A stretch of DNA of 64,000 nt from Streptomyces sp. TLI_171 (lineage in GTDB: Bacteria > Actinomycetota > Actinomycetes > Streptomycetales > Streptomycetaceae), in contig NZ_RAPS01000001.1 in the NCBI RefSeq assembly GCF_003610255.1, positions 4,526,001 to 4,590,000 of the forward strand. The letters are read 5' to 3'. Shown piece after piece: positions 35,053 through 43,119 of the stretch. The position numbers and the translations under genes are program-made. Below the pieces are notes generated by a model. It was not told the DNA's origin and ran no database searches. It worked only from the letters and a program-made list of their open reading frames with translations. The stretch's first letter is position 1, and each line of letters opens with the position of its first letter.

Positions 35053-35847
35053 ATGCCCGCCGCCTGGGACGCCGACCAGTACCTGCGGTACGCCGGGGAG
35101 CGGATCCGCCCGCTGAACGACCTGCTGGCGCGCGTCCCCGACCTCCCGCTCCGCCCCACCGTGCTGGACCTCGGCTGCGGCCCGGGCAACTCCACGGCCG
35201 TGCTGCGCCGCCGCTGGCCGGACGCCCGGCTGCTCGGCCTGGACACCTCGCCCGCCCTGCTGGAGACCGCCCGCACCACCGGCGAACCCACCGCCGAGTA
35301 CCGGCAGCAGGACGTCGCCGGGTACGACCCGGCGCCCGAGCGGCCGGACCTGATCGCCTCCAACGCCGCCCTGCACTGGATGGACACCGACACCGCCGAC
35401 CACCTGGCGCTGCTGCCCCGCTGGGCGGCCGCGCTGCGCCCCGGCGGGGTGATCGCGTTCCAACTGCCCGGCAACTTCGCCGCCCCCAGCCACACCCTGC
35501 TGGCCGAACTGCGCCGCAGCCCGCGCTGGCGCGAGCAGCTGGGCACGGTCCGCCCGGACGCCTCCTGCCACGAGCCGGCCCGGTACCTGGAGACCCTGCT
35601 CGCGGCGGGCTGCGTCGCGGACGTCTGGGAGACCACCTACCTGACGGTGCTGACCGGCACGGACCCGGTGCTGGAGTGGGTCAAGGGCTCGACCCTCCGG
35701 CCGGTGCTGGACCGCCTGCCGGAGCCGGCCGGGCGCGCGGCGTTCCTGGCCGAGTACGGCGCCGAACTGCGCCGGGCCTACCCGGCGACCGCGCACGGCA
35801 CGGTGTTCCCGTTCCGCCGGGTGTTCGCGGTGGCCGTCAAGGCCTGA
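35053..35847 (+). CDS. tam: Trans-aconitate 2-methyltransferase
   Basis: A 264-residue class I SAM-dependent methyltransferase. Motif I is VLDLGCGPGNSTAVL (residues 37-51), followed by LLGLDTSPALLE and the SNAALHWM post-motif. Segments WDADQYLRYAGERIRPLNDLL and LPGNFAAPSHTLL match Tam enzymes, which esterify trans-aconitate, a spontaneous by-product and inhibitor of aconitase. The start is ATG 35053 behind CGGAGG. The divergent MarR gene and the two operators support regulation by TamR. It is convergent with the DMT transporter gene (8-bp gap). Confidence 0.93.
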   Translation: MPAAWDADQYLRYAGERIRPLNDLLARVPDLPLRPTVLDLGCGPGNSTAVLRRRWPDARLLGLDTSPALLETARTTGEPTAEYRQQDVAGYDPAPERPDLIASNAALHWMDTDTADHLALLPRWAAALRPGGVIAFQLPGNFAAPSHTLLAELRRSPRWREQLGTVRPDASCHEPARYLETLLAAGCVADVWETTYLTVLTGTDPVLEWVKGSTLRPVLDRLPEPAGRAAFLAEYGAELRRAYPATAHGTVFPFRRVFAVAVKA

Positions 35848-35854
35848 CGGGGGC

Positions 35855-36715
35855 TCACTTCGCGGCGGCGGAGCCGGGCATCGCCGGGTGCCGCCCCAGC
35901 ACGACGACGCCGATCACGATCGCGGCCAGCCCGGCGCTCTGCCAGGCCAGCGCACCGGGGGTGACCCGCAGCCGGTCGCCGAGGAAGCCGACCGCGCAGG
36001 CGATGCCGGCCAGCGGCTGGGCGGCGGTCAGGGCGGGCAGCGACATCCGCAGCGGCGCGGCCTCGAACGCGGACTGCACCAGCAGCAGCCCGACCACGCC
36101 CAGGCCGATCACGGTGTAGGGCTGCCAGGAGCTGAGCGCGGCGGACGCCCCGTCGGCGTCGATCCGGTCGAAGGTGGAGCGGGTCAGCGCGTCCTGCAGC
36201 CCGTAGAGCAGCCCGGCGGCCAGCGCCAGCAGGGTCGCCTCCTCGAACAGCGGGAGGTGGCGGGCGACCGAGACCAGCAGCAGGGCCAGGCCGGAGACGA
36301 TGCCGAAGACCAGCCAGTAGCGCAGCGCCCCGGACTCGTTGCCGCCGCCCTGCGGCCGCCCGGCGGCGATGAAGGCGGTGACGCCGAGGGCGATCAGGGC
36401 GACGCCGATCCAGCCGGAGCGGCCCAGCCGGGTGCCGGTGATCCGGCGGGCCAGCAGCATCGCCCAGACCAGGTTGGTGGCGAGCAGCGGTTCGACCAGG
36501 GCGACCTCGCCCTGGCTGAGCGCCAGGGCGGACAGCGCCTGACCCGCGATCATGAAGGCGATGCCGACCAGCCAGTCGGGCATCCGCATCAGGTCGAGCA
36601 GCAGCCGCCAGCGCAGCAGGTCCCCGCTGGGGGCGCGCTGGGCGGCGTGCTGCTGCAGGACGAAGCCGGCGCCGAGGCAGCAGGCCGCGCCGAGGGCCAG
36701 CAGGAAGACCGCCAA
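35855..36715 (-). CDS. DMT-superfamily (EamA-like) membrane transporter
   Basis: A 286-residue protein with about nine to ten transmembrane helices in two EamA-type halves, including ALSQGEVALVEPLLATNLVWAMLLAR and SAFEAAPLRMSLPALTAAQPLAGI, the repeated family motif. It probably exports a small metabolite or acts as a permease; the substrate is unknown. The start is TTG at 36715, required to keep the first helix, with AGGGA 6 nt upstream; no ATG or GTG precedes the first helix. It lies 58 bp downstream of the TetR gene on the same strand and may be the last gene of that operon. Confidence 0.87.
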   Translation of the reverse strand: MAVFLLALGAACCLGAGFVLQQHAAQRAPSGDLLRWRLLLDLMRMPDWLVGIAFMIAGQALSALALSQGEVALVEPLLATNLVWAMLLARRITGTRLGRSGWIGVALIALGVTAFIAAGRPQGGGNESGALRYWLVFGIVSGLALLLVSVARHLPLFEEATLLALAAGLLYGLQDALTRSTFDRIDADGASAALSSWQPYTVIGLGVVGLLLVQSAFEAAPLRMSLPALTAAQPLAGIACAVGFLGDRLRVTPGALAWQSAGLAAIVIGVVVLGRHPAMPGSAAAK

Positions 36716-36773
36716 GGGTTGTCCCTGTCGTGCGTGTGTCGGCCCGGCGGCCCCGGTGGCGGGGCCGGGCCGG

Positions 36774-37457
36774 TCAGTTCTTGCGGTCGCCGACCAGTGT
36801 GGGGTGCCGCTCCAGGCCCTCCAGCCCGTGCCAGGCGAGGTTGACCAGGTGGGCGGCGACCTCCGCCTTGGCGGGCTTGCGCACTTCCAGCCACCACTGG
36901 CCGGTCAGCGCCACCATGCCGACCAGCATCTGCGAGTACATCGGCGCCAGCCTGGCGTCGAAGCCCCGGGACTTGAACTCCAGGCCCAGGATGTCCTCGA
37001 CCTGGGTGGCGATGTCGCCGATCAGCGAGGCGAACGAGCCGGTGGACTGGGCCACCGGAGAGTCCCGGACCAGGATCTTGAACCCGTCGGTGGAGGTGTC
37101 GATGTAGTCCATCAACGCGAACGCGGCCTGCTCCAGCAGCTCCCGGGAGTGACCGCCGGTGAGGGCGCCGGTGACCATGTCCAGCAGGAGCTGCATCTCG
37201 CGGTCGACGACCACCGCGTACAGGCCCTCCTTGCCGCCGAAGTGCTCGTAGACGACCGGCTTGGAGACCCCGGCGCGTTCGGCGATCTCCTCCACCGAGG
37301 TGCCGTCGTAGCCGCGTTCGGCGAAGACCGACCGGCCGATCTCCAGCAGCTGCTCGCGGCGCTGCTTGCCGGTCATCCGCACCCGGCCGCTGCTCCTGCC
37401 CCCGCCGCGCCGCGAGGGCTGCTGATGGCCGGCGCTGTCTCCGTTGGTCCCGTTCAC
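36774..37457 (-). CDS. TetR-family transcriptional regulator, probably of the desaturase operon
   Basis: A 227-residue TetR protein with an N-terminal helix-turn-helix (LLEIGRSVFAERGYDGTSVEEIAERAGVSKPVVYEHFGGKEGLYAVVVDRE) and a helical ligand-binding domain ending in a WHGLEGLERHP helix. The GTG at 37457 has GGAGGG immediately before it; an alternative ATG at 37487 overlaps the desaturase stop (ATGA) and would add ten residues, so translational coupling is possible either way. It lies directly downstream of the desaturase gene on the same strand, and a tandem palindromic operator lies in front of the desaturase. It is likely to sense an acyl-CoA or other lipid signal (inference). Confidence 0.9.
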   Translation of the reverse strand: MNGTNGDSAGHQQPSRRGGGRSSGRVRMTGKQRREQLLEIGRSVFAERGYDGTSVEEIAERAGVSKPVVYEHFGGKEGLYAVVVDREMQLLLDMVTGALTGGHSRELLEQAAFALMDYIDTSTDGFKILVRDSPVAQSTGSFASLIGDIATQVEDILGLEFKSRGFDARLAPMYSQMLVGMVALTGQWWLEVRKPAKAEVAAHLVNLAWHGLEGLERHPTLVGDRKN

Positions 37458-37483
37458 CCCTCCATCATGCTGTAGGCGCTGCC

Positions 37484-38452
37484 TCATGCGGCGCGGCGGG
37501 CGGCGATCCGCTCCGCGCCGGGCCAGCGGACGTCGCTCGCCCAACCCGCCTGTTCGAACCAGCGGATGATCCGGGCCGAGGAGTCGACCTGGCCGCGCAG
37601 CACGCCGTGCCGGGCCGAGGTGGGGTCGGCGTGGTGCAGGTTGTGCCAGGACTCGCCGCAGGACAGCACGGCCAGCCACCACACGTTGCCGGACCGGTCG
37701 CGGGACTTGAAGGGGCGTGAGCCGACCGCGTGGCAGATCGAGTTGATCGACCAGGTGACGTGGTGCAGCAGTGCGACGCGGACCAGCGAGCCCCAGAAGA
37801 AGGCGGTCAGCGCGCCCTGCCAGCTCCAGGTCGCCAGGCCGCCGACCACGGCGGGCAGCGCCAGCGAGATCAGCGTCCAGAGCCAGAACATCCGGGAGAT
37901 CGCCCTTATGGCCGGGTCGCGGACCAGGTCGGGCGCGTACTTCAGCTGCGGGGTCTGCTCCTCGTCGAACATCCAGCCCATGTGCGCCCACCACAGGCCC
38001 TTGAGCAGGGCGGGCAGGCTCTCGCCGTAGCGCCACGGCGAGTGCGGGTCGCCGTCCTTGTCGGAGAAGCGGTGGTGCTTGCGGTGGTCGGCGACCCAGC
38101 GCACCAGCGGGCCCTCGACGGCCAGCGAGCCGACCACGGCCAGGGCCAGGTGCAGCTTCCGGTTGGCCTTGAACGAGCCGTGGGTGAAGTAGCGGTGGTA
38201 CCCGACGGTGATGCCGTGGCAGGTGAGGAAGTACATGAAGACGGCGAGGCCGGCGTCCAGCCAGGACAGCCCCCAGCCCCAGGCGACCGGGACGGCGGCG
38301 GCCAGGGCGAGGAACGGCACCGCGATGAACAGGGCGAGGGTGAGCCGTTCCAGGGCGCCCTGTTTCTCACCGCCCCTGGTGGCGGACAGCTTCTGGGGGA
38401 CGAGGTCGTCCTCGGCGGCGCTCGGCGGCGCCTGCCCGGCCTGGATGGTCAT
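37484..38452 (-). CDS. Membrane fatty-acid (acyl-CoA type) desaturase
   Basis: A 322-residue membrane-bound di-iron desaturase. The three histidine boxes are present: H86-RYFT-H91, H123-RK-H126-H127 and HNLHH near residues 264-268. The hydrophobic helices flank the boxes as in delta-9 acyl-CoA desaturases. It introduces a cis double bond into a saturated acyl chain and so controls membrane fluidity. The start is ATG 38452. It is the first gene of an operon with the TetR gene, and possibly the DMT transporter gene. A tandem TACG-N4-CGTA repeat lies about 55-80 bp upstream. Confidence 0.94.
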   Translation of the reverse strand: MTIQAGQAPPSAAEDDLVPQKLSATRGGEKQGALERLTLALFIAVPFLALAAAVPVAWGWGLSWLDAGLAVFMYFLTCHGITVGYHRYFTHGSFKANRKLHLALAVVGSLAVEGPLVRWVADHRKHHRFSDKDGDPHSPWRYGESLPALLKGLWWAHMGWMFDEEQTPQLKYAPDLVRDPAIRAISRMFWLWTLISLALPAVVGGLATWSWQGALTAFFWGSLVRVALLHHVTWSINSICHAVGSRPFKSRDRSGNVWWLAVLSCGESWHNLHHADPTSARHGVLRGQVDSSARIIRWFEQAGWASDVRWPGAERIAARRAA

Positions 38453-38504
38453 GGCGCTTCCCGGGGGAGGAGGGGTGGTGCCTGGCGGGTGGAGACGGGA
38501 TACC

Positions 38505-38531
38505 TACGTGGGCGTAACCTACGGCATCGTA
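38505..38531. promoter_or_regulatory. Tandem inverted-repeat operator upstream of the desaturase operon
   Basis: Two identical inverted repeats, TACG-TGGG-CGTA (38505-38516) and TACG-GCAT-CGTA (38520-38531), are separated by ACC, giving a 15-bp centre-to-centre spacing. Such a tandem arrangement is typical for TetR dimers bound side by side. The site is about 53 bp before the desaturase ATG. The proposed regulator is the TetR protein encoded in the same operon (inference). Confidence 0.7.
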
Positions 38532-38676
38532 AGTAGCGGGGCCGGGGAAGCGGAAGGGCCCCTCACCCACGTGTCGCAGTGTTCGTCCGGCGGCTCCCGG
38601 CTCGTCGACGGCGCGGGGCCGGAGCGTCGTTCGTGTGCCTTCGCGGAAGGTGGTGGAGCTACGGGCCGTCAACCCG

Positions 38677-38682
38677 TAGGCT
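38677..38682 (+). promoter_or_regulatory. -10 box of the tRNA-Gln gene, followed by a leader hairpin
   Basis: TAGGCT lies 25 bp before the tRNA. Between them is a 7-bp hairpin (GGGCGCG at 38688-38694, loop CAA, CGCGCCC at 38698-38704) that ends 2 nt before the first tRNA base. Confidence 0.5.
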
Positions 38683-38706
38683 GTGCTGGGCGCGCAACGC
38701 GCCCTT

Positions 38707-38777
38707 TCCGCCGTGGTGTAATGGCAGCACAGGGCCCTTTGGAGGCCTTTGTCTGGGTTCGAATCCTAGCGGCGGAG
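38707..38777 (+). tRNA. tRNA-Gln(TTG)
   Basis: A complete 71-nt cloverleaf. The acceptor stem TCCGCCG pairs with CGGCGGA, the D arm contains GTGTAATGGCAGC, the anticodon stem GGGCC/GGCCT (one G-U) encloses the loop CTTTGGA with anticodon TTG, and the T arm is CTGGG-TTCGAAT-CCTAG (one wobble). CCA is not encoded. glmU follows 90 bp downstream. Confidence 0.93.
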
Positions 38778-38868
38778 CCCCTTCCGACCGTTTCGGACGC
38801 TTTCCGTCCGCTCTGCCTCGGTATTCTCGGTGCACTCTCGTCCCGCATCGACCGAGGAGCCTCCCCCC

Positions 38869-40314
38869 TTGAGCGTCAACCAGCCCGCTGCCGTGATCGT
38901 GCTCGCCGCCGGTGGCGGGACGCGGATGAAGTCCAAGTCCCTGCCGAAGGTGCTGCACGAGATCTGCGGCCGCTCCCTGGTGGGCCACGCGGTGTCCGCC
39001 GCCCAGGAGTTGACGCCCGGTCAGCTGGTCGTGGTGATCGGCCACCTGCGCGAGCAGGTCGAGGCGCACCTGGCCGAGCACTACCCGGCCGCCCGCCCGG
39101 TGGTGCAGGCCGAGCAGAACGGCACCGGCCACGCGGTGCGCACCGCCCTCCAGGAGCTGGCCGCCGACGGCGTGGAGCTGGACGGCACCGTGCTGGTCAC
39201 CACCGGCGACGCCCCGCTGCTGACCGGGGCCACCCTGACGGCGCTGGCCGCCGCGCACGCCGAGCAGGGCAACGGCGTCACCGTGCTGACCGCGGTGGTC
39301 CCGGACGCCACCGGCTACGGGCGGATCCTGCGCGGCGCGGACGGCGCGGTCGCCGCGATCGTCGAGCACAAGGACGCCAGTGCCGAGCAGTTGGCGATCG
39401 CCGAGATCAACTCCGGGGTGTTCGCGTTCGACGCCAAGCTGCTGGCGCACGCGCTGTCGCTGGTCGGCACCGACAACTCGCAGGGCGAGGAGTACCTGAC
39501 CGACACCCTGGAGATCCTCCGCCGGGAGGGCCACCGGGTGGGCGCGGTGGTCGCCGCCGACCACCGGGAGATCGTCGGCATCAACGACCGGGTGCAGCTC
39601 GCCCAGGCCCGCCGACTGCTCAACGACCGGCTGCTGGAGCGAGCCATGCGGGCCGGCGTCACGGTGGTCGACCCGGCCTCCACCTGGCTGGACGTCCGGG
39701 TCTCCTACGAGCCGGACGCGCTGGTCCACCCGAACACCCAACTGCACGGCGCCACCCACCTGGGCGAGGGCTGCGAGGTCGGCCCGAACACCACGCTCAC
39801 CGACACCGCGGTCGGCGCCGGCGCCCGTGTGAGCAACACCACGGCCGAGCGCGCCGAGATCGGCCCGGAGGCCACCGTCGGCCCGTACGCCTACCTGCGG
39901 CCCGGCACCCGGCTGGGCCGGAAGGCGAAGGCCGGCACCTACGTGGAGATCAAGAACTCCGAGCTCGGCGACGGCGCGAAGGTCCCCCACCTGTCGTACA
40001 TCGGCGACGCGACGATCGGCGAGGGCACGAATGTCGGTGCGGCGTCCGTCACAGTGAACTACGACGGGGTGGACAAGCACCGCACGGTCATCGGGGCCCA
40101 CTGCCGCACGGGTTCCGACAACATGTTCATCGCTCCGGTGACGGTCGGTGACGGGGCCTACACGGCCGCCGGATCGGTCATCACGCACGACGTACCTGCG
40201 GGTTCGCTGGGCGTCGCGCGGGCCCAGCAGCGCAACATCGCGGGCTGGGTTGAGCGGAAGCGGCCCGGTTCGGCGTCCGCCCGGGCGGCTGCCGAGGCCA
40301 ACGGGACGGAGTAG
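38869..40314 (+). CDS. glmU: Bifunctional UDP-GlcNAc pyrophosphorylase / glucosamine-1-phosphate N-acetyltransferase
   Basis: A 481-residue GlmU. The N-terminal uridyltransferase has LAAGGGTRMKSKSLPKVLHEICG (residues 12-34), TTGDAPLL and NSGVFAF. The C-terminal left-handed beta-helix (about 260-450) carries the acetyltransferase, with the KAGTYVEIKNSELGDGAKVPHLSYIGDATIGEGTNVGAASV segment. It makes UDP-GlcNAc, the precursor of peptidoglycan. The start is TTG at 38869, giving MSVNQPAAVIVLAAG, with GAGGAG about 10 nt upstream. An upstream in-frame GTG at 38830 lies only about 3 nt after a TATTCT -10 box and so would be at or before the transcription start. A terminator-like hairpin between the tRNA and glmU is weak. 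Confidence 0.95.
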   Translation: MSVNQPAAVIVLAAGGGTRMKSKSLPKVLHEICGRSLVGHAVSAAQELTPGQLVVVIGHLREQVEAHLAEHYPAARPVVQAEQNGTGHAVRTALQELAADGVELDGTVLVTTGDAPLLTGATLTALAAAHAEQGNGVTVLTAVVPDATGYGRILRGADGAVAAIVEHKDASAEQLAIAEINSGVFAFDAKLLAHALSLVGTDNSQGEEYLTDTLEILRREGHRVGAVVAADHREIVGINDRVQLAQARRLLNDRLLERAMRAGVTVVDPASTWLDVRVSYEPDALVHPNTQLHGATHLGEGCEVGPNTTLTDTAVGAGARVSNTTAERAEIGPEATVGPYAYLRPGTRLGRKAKAGTYVEIKNSELGDGAKVPHLSYIGDATIGEGTNVGAASVTVNYDGVDKHRTVIGAHCRTGSDNMFIAPVTVGDGAYTAAGSVITHDVPAGSLGVARAQQRNIAGWVERKRPGSASARAAAEANGTE

Positions 40315-40463
40315 CCGCACGGGGCTGCCGGGGATCTTGAGGAGTGGTCCCCGGCGGTCGCCCCCGGCCCGGGACGCGTAACCTGGAGTACATACGTGCG
40401 CCATCGGGCCTGCTCGGCCGTGCCTCGGCGTACCCAGAGTGGCTAACACGAGGAGACGGTGCA

Positions 40464-41444
40464 GTGAGCGGGATCACGACCTCCGGCGAGAAGAAGCTCA
40501 AACTCTTCTCCGGCCGTGCCCACCACGAACTTGCCGAGGAGGTCGCCCGCGAGCTGGGCACCGAGCTCGTCCCGACCAAGGCCCTGGACTTCGCCAACGG
40601 CGAGATCTACGTCCGATTCCTGGAGTCCGCCCGCGGTGCGGACTGCTTCGTGATCCAGAGCCACACGGCTCCGATCAACCAGTGGATCATGGAGCAGCTG
40701 ATCATGATCGACGCGCTGAAGCGCGCGTCGGCCCGCAGCATCACCGCGATCCTCCCGTTCTACGGATACGCCCGGCAGGACAAGAAGCACCTCGGCCGCG
40801 AGCCCATCTCGGCCCGCCTGGTCGCCGACCTGCTGCGCCAGGCCGGCGCCGACCGCCTGATGGCCGTCGACCTGCACACCGCGCAGATCCAGGGCTTCTT
40901 CGACGGCCCGGTGGACCACCTGTTCGCGCTGCCGATGCTGGCCGACTACGTGGGCGACCGGGTCCCGGACCGCTCCAAGCTGACCGTCGTCTCCCCGGAC
41001 GCCGGCCGGGTGAAGGTCGCCGACCAGTGGTGCGACCGCCTGGGCGCCCCGCTGGCGATCATCCACAAGCGCCGCGACATGTCGCAGGCCAACACCATCC
41101 TGTCCGCCGAGGTGGTCGGTGACGTCAAGGGCCGGGTCTGCGTCCTGGTCGACGACATGATCGACACCGCCGGCACCATCTGCGCCGCCGCCGACGCGCT
41201 GTTCGACGCCGGCGCCGCCGACGTCCTGGTGGCCGCCACCCACGGCGTGCTCTCCGGCCCCGCCGCGGACCGCCTGAAGAACTCCCGGGTCAGCGAGTTC
41301 GTGTTCACCAACACCCTGCCGACCCCGGCCCAGCTCCAGCTGGACAAGATCACCACGCTGTCGATCGCCCCGTCGATCGCCGCCGCGGTGCGCGAGGTGT
41401 TCGAGGACGGCTCGGTCACCAGCCTGTTCGAGGGCGTGCACTGA
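40464..41444 (+). CDS. prs: Ribose-phosphate pyrophosphokinase
   Basis: A 326-residue PRPP synthetase making 5-phosphoribosyl diphosphate from ribose-5-phosphate and ATP, for nucleotide, His and Trp synthesis. Visible motifs are KLFSGRAHHELAEEVARELG, the FANGEIYVRFLES flexible loop region, DLHTAQIQGFFDGPVDHL, and the PRPP-binding loop VLVDDMIDTAGT. The start is GTG 40464 with GAGGAG 8 nt upstream. A TAACCT -10 box lies upstream near 40379. It is followed by a strong terminator. Confidence 0.96.
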   Translation: MSGITTSGEKKLKLFSGRAHHELAEEVARELGTELVPTKALDFANGEIYVRFLESARGADCFVIQSHTAPINQWIMEQLIMIDALKRASARSITAILPFYGYARQDKKHLGREPISARLVADLLRQAGADRLMAVDLHTAQIQGFFDGPVDHLFALPMLADYVGDRVPDRSKLTVVSPDAGRVKVADQWCDRLGAPLAIIHKRRDMSQANTILSAEVVGDVKGRVCVLVDDMIDTAGTICAAADALFDAGAADVLVAATHGVLSGPAADRLKNSRVSEFVFTNTLPTPAQLQLDKITTLSIAPSIAAAVREVFEDGSVTSLFEGVH

Positions 41445-41464
41445 CCCCTCGTCAGCCGTCCCGT

Positions 41465-41500
41465 CGGCCCCCGGTCCCGCTGCGGACCGGGGGCCGATTT
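41465..41500 (+). terminator. Intrinsic terminator after prs
   Basis: A perfect 13-bp stem (CGGCCCCCGGTCC at 41465-41477 with GGACCGGGGGCCG at 41484-41496) with loop CGCTGC is followed by ATTT. Confidence 0.9.
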
Positions 41501-41571
41501 CACGTCCGCGCCACTGCCCGGTTAGGCTGGGCAGACTGCTCGGCGAGGGATGCCCGGATTCCGGGGCTCCG

Positions 41572-41605
41572 TGATCGACGCGCGTGATCGATGCGCCTTG
41601 ATCGA
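41572..41605. repeat. Three TGATCGA repeats in the rplY leader
   Basis: TGATCGA occurs at 41572-41578, 41585-41591 and 41599-41605, at 13- and 14-bp steps. The first two lie in near-identical 13-mers (GTGATCGACGCGC and GTGATCGATGCGC). They lie about 90-120 bp before the rplY start, downstream of a TAGGCT -10 box near 41523. Function is unknown; a leader-RNA or protein-binding site is possible. Confidence 0.5.
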
Positions 41606-41690
41606 ACCGCCGAGCGCCCCCCAGTACTTCGAGGGTGAGGCCGGCGGTTCTGTCGTTCCTGCACCCCTTTGCCTTCACGAGGAGCGCAGG

Positions 41691-42296
41691 ATGTCCGAGA
41701 TCCGCCTTGCCGCCGAAGCCCGCACCGAGTTCGGCAAGGGCGCCGCCCGTCGCGCCCGTCGCGCCGGCTTCGTCCCCGGCGTCGTGTACGGCCACGGCCA
41801 CGCCCCGGTGCACCTGAACCTGCCCGGCCACGACCTGATGATGGCCCTGAAGACCCCGAACGCGCTGCTGGTCGTCCCGATCGACGGCAAGGACGAGTTC
41901 GTGCTGCCGAAGGCCGTCCAGCGCGAGGCCATCAAGCGCTCCATCGAGCACGTCGACCTGCTGCTGGTCAAGCGCGGCGAGAAGGTCACCGTCGAGATCC
42001 CGGTCCACACCGAGGGCGAGCTGGCCCCCGGCGGCAACCTGATCGAGAACGTGCTGAACGCCCTCCCGATCGAGGCCGAGGCCACCCACCTGCCCGAGTC
42101 GGTCACCGTCTCCGTCGAGGGCCTGGAGGCCGGCGCCTCCATCACCGCCGGCGACATCGCCCTGCCGTCCGGCGTCTCGCTGGCCGTCGAGGCCGACGCC
42201 GTCGTGCTGCAGGTCATCGGCGCCCAGGCCCCCGAGGCCACCGAGGAGGAGGCCGCCGAGGCCGAGGCCGCGGACGAGGCTTCCGCCGAGGCCTGA
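41691..42296 (+). CDS. rplY: Large-subunit ribosomal protein bL25 (CTC/TL5 long form)
   Basis: A 201-residue long-form L25. The N-terminal 5S rRNA-binding domain (LAAEARTEFGKGAARRARRAGFVPGVVYGHG) is followed by the beta-rich TL5/CTC domain and an acidic, Glu/Ala-rich tail. It binds 5S rRNA in the central protuberance. The start is ATG 41691 behind GAGGAGCGCAGG. The 160-nt leader contains three TGATCGA repeats. A long hairpin follows the gene. Confidence 0.96.
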   Translation: MSEIRLAAEARTEFGKGAARRARRAGFVPGVVYGHGHAPVHLNLPGHDLMMALKTPNALLVVPIDGKDEFVLPKAVQREAIKRSIEHVDLLLVKRGEKVTVEIPVHTEGELAPGGNLIENVLNALPIEAEATHLPESVTVSVEGLEAGASITAGDIALPSGVSLAVEADAVVLQVIGAQAPEATEEEAAEAEAADEASAEA

Positions 42297-42307
42297 TCGC
42301 CTTCGCC

Positions 42308-42352
42308 CGCTGCCCCGGTCGTCCCGCCCCGTGCGGGACGGCCGGGGCAGCG
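42308..42352 (+). terminator. Long hairpin terminator after rplY
   Basis: CGCTGCCCCGG (42308-42318) pairs with CCGGGGCAGCG (42342-42352), and the inner CGTCCCGC/GCGGGACG arms continue the stem to about 20 bp, with a CCCGT loop. No T-tract. Confidence 0.8.
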
Positions 42353-42398
42353 GCATGTCCGGGATGATGAAGGTATCCAGACCCGCGTGAGGAGCGGC

Positions 42399-42974
42399 AT
42401 GAGCGAGTACGACGGCCCCTGGCTGGTGGTGGGCCTCGGCAACCCCGGCGACGGCTACGCCCGCAACCGGCACAACATCGGCTTCATGGTGGCCGACCTG
42501 CTGGCCCGGCGGATGGGCGCGAAGTTCAAGGCCCACAAGAGCCGCGCCCAGGTCGCCGAGGGGCGGCTGTCCGGCCGCCGGGCGATCCTGGCCAAGCCGA
42601 TGACCTTCATGAACCTCTCCGGCGGCCCGGTCACCGCGCTGCGCGACTTCTACAAGGTGCCCGCCTCGGCGATCGTCGCCGTCCACGACGAACTCGACCT
42701 CGACTACTCCGCGCTGCGGCTCAAGCTCGGCGGCGGCGACAACGGCCACAACGGCCTGAAGTCGATCACCAAGTCGCTCGGCCCGGACTACTACCGGGTG
42801 CGCTGCGGCATCGGCCGCCCGCCCGGCCGGATGGAGGTCGCCGACTTCGTGCTCAAGGACTTCTCGGCCACCGAGCGCAAGGATCTCGACTGGTTCGTGG
42901 ACCGCTCCGCCGACGCCGTCGAGGCGCTGCTCGCGGACGGCCTGGAACGGGCCCAGCAGAACTACAACTCCTGA
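42399..42974 (+). CDS. pth: Peptidyl-tRNA hydrolase
   Basis: A 191-residue Pth recycling peptidyl-tRNA released from stalled ribosomes. Catalytic and substrate residues are visible in VVGLGNPGDGYARNRHNIGFMVAD (the active-site His), KPMTFMNLSGGPV and VHDELDLDYSALRLKLGGGDNGHNGLKSI (Asp and Asn residues). The start is ATG 42399 after GAGGAGCGG; an in-frame ATG at 42387 is less favoured. It follows rplY, an order common in actinobacteria. Confidence 0.96.
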   Translation: MSEYDGPWLVVGLGNPGDGYARNRHNIGFMVADLLARRMGAKFKAHKSRAQVAEGRLSGRRAILAKPMTFMNLSGGPVTALRDFYKVPASAIVAVHDELDLDYSALRLKLGGGDNGHNGLKSITKSLGPDYYRVRCGIGRPPGRMEVADFVLKDFSATERKDLDWFVDRSADAVEALLADGLERAQQNYNS

Positions 42975-43119
42975 CCCCCGAGAACCGCCACCCTCCGTGC
43001 ACAACGTTCATGCAACGCTTGCCCGGTGGAAGCTGACTGGGGGTCAGAACCGGCTTCGGATCGGATACCGTCTGACTCGGTACGCAAGGATTGAAGTGCC
43101 GTCACTGGGGGTATGGACC

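Noticed and set aside
38830..38868. Upstream GTG start for glmU
   Set aside because: It is immediately after a TATTCT -10 box, so it would lie at or before the transcription start, and the added residues are not GlmU-like.
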